In this document: positions 61,721-64,000 of the stretch, one piece after another
Layout: each line of letters opens with the position of its first letter
How positions within the stretch are numbered: position 1 is the stretch's first letter
Origin: Rhynochetos jubatus
Taxonomy: Eukaryota; Chordata; Aves; Eurypygiformes; Rhynochetidae
Length of the DNA stretch: 64,000 nucleotides
Assembly: GCA_027574665.1 (NCBI GenBank)
Contig: CM050648.1
Location: forward strand, 39,464,700-39,528,699
Direction: 5' to 3'
Translations under genes and position numbers: made by a program
Notes under the pieces: generated by a model
Database searches by the model: none
Seen by the model: only the letters and a program-made list of their open reading frames with translations
Told to the model about the DNA's origin: nothing

Positions 61721-64000
61721 AGAGATAGAACAGATCTATTGGTCATCAAGTTTACCTCTTTACTGTGCTTGTAAGTTTATTATACGGTGAATAATGATAT
61801 ATTATTACTTGTTTATATAGAATGGCTTTTGTGAGCGGGACATAAACTGAGGAAGTTTAGCTAACTTTAAATGAAGTCTTTCTATCTCTATGGCTCAAAT
61901 GGCTCAAAATCTAAGTCGCATTAAGTCTCTGCGCAAGACACCGACCGGATCTGGTGCAGATGGATGGAGAAAGGTGACAGTCAGGAAAAGCAAGGCAGGA
62001 ATAATTCATCGAAGAAACAGGCTTGACAGAAGGAAGTACATGTGGAAGAGGCAAAGGATAATGCTGCGACAAGAAATAAGAGAACAATTTTAAAACAAAG
62101 CAATATACAACAGAAGGCACGCAGAGAAGAGTAAAGGGTCTGGAGAAGGAATTGTAATGACTCAACTGGGTTATTAACTTGTTTCAATGCGAGGATGATA
62201 AACTACACCAAGCTTTAGACCTCAGCATTGTCTAGCTAAGAACAGACAATGGCTACGTTACAGCTGTAACACAGGTACAAGCATTTTTTGGGAGTGCATT
62301 TTGAAATGAAAATAAAAACCCAAAACACAAAAGTAACAGGTGGTTTATATCTCTTAAAATTGGATCACGTGAGAAAGGGGAATATTCCAGAAAACCCCAC
62401 AAACATAATCTGATTTCAAAGGGCAATACGTTACTTCCACAGCTACTCCATATCTCCACTTCTCCCAGTAAGAAAAAAAAAGTCATAACCAGAAACACGA
62501 TGTAGTAACATAACAATATAGCAAATGGTAACACAAAAGAGACAAGCCACAGCAAGGGAGGTCTGTGAACTGCATCTAGGTTATGATTGCTAATAATATA
62601 TTTCTGGTTTAAATGATTAAATAAATTCACACTGTCTGTTTTTACATATCCCTATCTCTACCTCCTGACATACCTCCTCTCAAGCCTCTCAACTGTCCAC
62701 CATTTTGGTCCCTTATAACTTGGTATGATTTGTCCTGTTTTAGAGATGAATAACAATGATAGTATCAGATTTCATAGCAATGAAAATGGAGTATTTAAAT
62801 TAGAAAGGGAATTTTTATATCCCATATAGCTTTGCATTTACCTGCAAGTGCTCACTGCTTGACATATTTCAACAAGCTCGGTCCTAGTGCCTCCTCTTGT
62901 CTATAAGTAGGTATGTTTACAGTTGATATTCTTTAAAGTTCTTCCCCTGCACAGTTACTATGGGAATCCATAATGGTTTGTCTCTGAGCGCTACACCTGG
63001 AAAGCGAGCTGCGTGCAAGCCTAGAGCCGTAGGACTGCAACACTGAGGATGTCTGTCTATTTTGAAAGCACTGTTTTAAAAGGGGTTGCTCCCCATGTAA
63101 GTTGTGCACGATAAAACCGCGAGGGTAGAAATTGCATGACATCATTGTTATTTTCTTTTCTTACTCAGGAAGGAGTCAAATAGCTGGTCCACAGTCAGAT
63201 CTGAACTTCCACGTGGTTCAAGCCGATCCTGAGTTTCATATTTAACAAAAAAACCACGGAACTTGCACCACACTGCAATGTCTGTGATCAGTACTCAACT
63301 GCCTCATCAGCAGAAGATGGTGAATTGGCTGGTTTGGATTTATAACGGTACCATAACTGCTGTGAGTCCCCGTCTCTCCTTGCAGAACCACGGGTGCTGC
63401 GGGAGCATCCCAGCCTGACCGCTATTCAGCGTGGAAGGACAGCCAAGGGACGCTTGCTGTGCAACCGGCTCCAGAGCTCCTCACCTGCCCAGCTCTGACA
63501 GGAAGAGACAGGCACACCTTCTGCCTTCATAGCTGCATCGTTTCCTAAAGGTTTGTCCCAACTCTTCGCAGCATCCTAACCATTTGCAGACTGCACTGGG
63601 AACCCGTAAAAACCCCACTGCTGTGCCCCAGCCTTGTAAGGAAACAGAAATACAGCCTAGATTTCCAAGCCTAGAAGTGCTGTGCATGGGCACAGCAGGG
63701 GACAGGCAACTGTTACACTGTATTTCCGGAAATCATTAAACCTTGTCAAATATTCCTGGGTTTATTATGGAAGTACCAAGGGGCCACAGACGTGTATCAG
63801 AGGTCCATTATGAGAGATGATACACAAACACATTTAATTAAAAGTTGTCAAGACTTGTATGGACAAACAAGGGGGGATTCTTACACTCACAGCAGTTCAA
63901 ATTTACCAAGCCACGTTCTGATAGAAATGGAGTCAGTATGAAGGAGAAAATGAGAGCCAAAAGGTATTTCCTGATTAAAATAGGTGGTTCCTCAACATGA
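61721..64000. other. Intergenic sequence with GC-richer patches
   Basis: Mostly AT-rich. Two patches with more CpG, about 62935-63130 and 63360-63500, have no recognisable repeat or coding content. The second follows an acceptor-like 'tctctccttgcag' ending at 63384, but no matching downstream donor or protein similarity supports an exon. Confidence 0.4.

Larger units (their letters stand above)
47061..64000. other. Upstream intergenic flank of NKAIN3
   Basis: This lies to the right of the CpG island, upstream of the minus-strand gene. It contains three CR1 fragments, simple repeats, older repeat traces and one GC-rich patch, listed separately. No open frame here resembles a known protein, and no exon with a convincing pair of splice sites was found. 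By human synteny the neighbour upstream of NKAIN3 is some distance away, so an empty flank is expected (general knowledge, not seen here). Confidence 0.6.

Noticed and set aside
61890..62093. 67-codon basic ORF beginning MAQMAQNLSRIKSLRK
   Set aside because: Unrecognised, ordinary chance length, no supporting context or splice signals.
63361..63500. Possible exon after an acceptor-like tctctccttgcag
   Set aside because: No donor with a convincing consensus at a matching place and no recognisable protein frame.

Overview
This is a vertebrate nuclear window, almost certainly from a bird. It is AT-rich and mostly noncoding. It carries many CR1 LINE fragments with the typical avian 3' end (a terminus built on ATTCTATG-type octamers) and one dense CpG island near 45.36-47.06 kb. 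There are no operons, CRISPR arrays, tRNA/rRNA genes or other prokaryotic features.

The one protein-coding exon I can support is on the minus strand inside the CpG island. The ATG is at 46042 in a near-perfect Kozak context, followed by 18 codons (MGCCTGRCTLIFLCSLQL) and a GTGAGT splice donor. This matches the first coding exon of the NKAIN family (Na+/K+-transporting ATPase interacting proteins), closest to NKAIN3. On that reading, 1-45988 is the start of a very long NKAIN3 intron 1 that runs off the left edge, 46043 to about 46900 is the 5' UTR and promoter, and about 47.1-64 kb is upstream intergenic DNA.

The intron is punctuated by CR1 copies of several ages. Nine of the ten I recognise lie on the minus strand, which is the sense orientation of the host gene. 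The intron also holds a candidate ERV LTR remnant (about 2.6-3.45 kb), microsatellites, AT-rich stretches that look like conserved noncoding DNA (best near 14.37-15.11 kb), and one unexpectedly long unassigned ORF (21586-22095, minus). The upstream flank holds three more CR1 pieces, traces of older amniote-type repeats, a curious GC-rich patch with six CCATGG palindromes (about 51.0-51.27 kb), and several palindromic AT-rich sites. One of these is a pair of TTATTAATAA palindromes spaced exactly 20 bp apart at the edge of the CpG island.

No clear new biological system is visible. The best leads are regulatory or structural: the CpG-island edge, the C-rich tandem just inside intron 1, and the CCATGG patch. 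The 169-residue ORF is a further lead.
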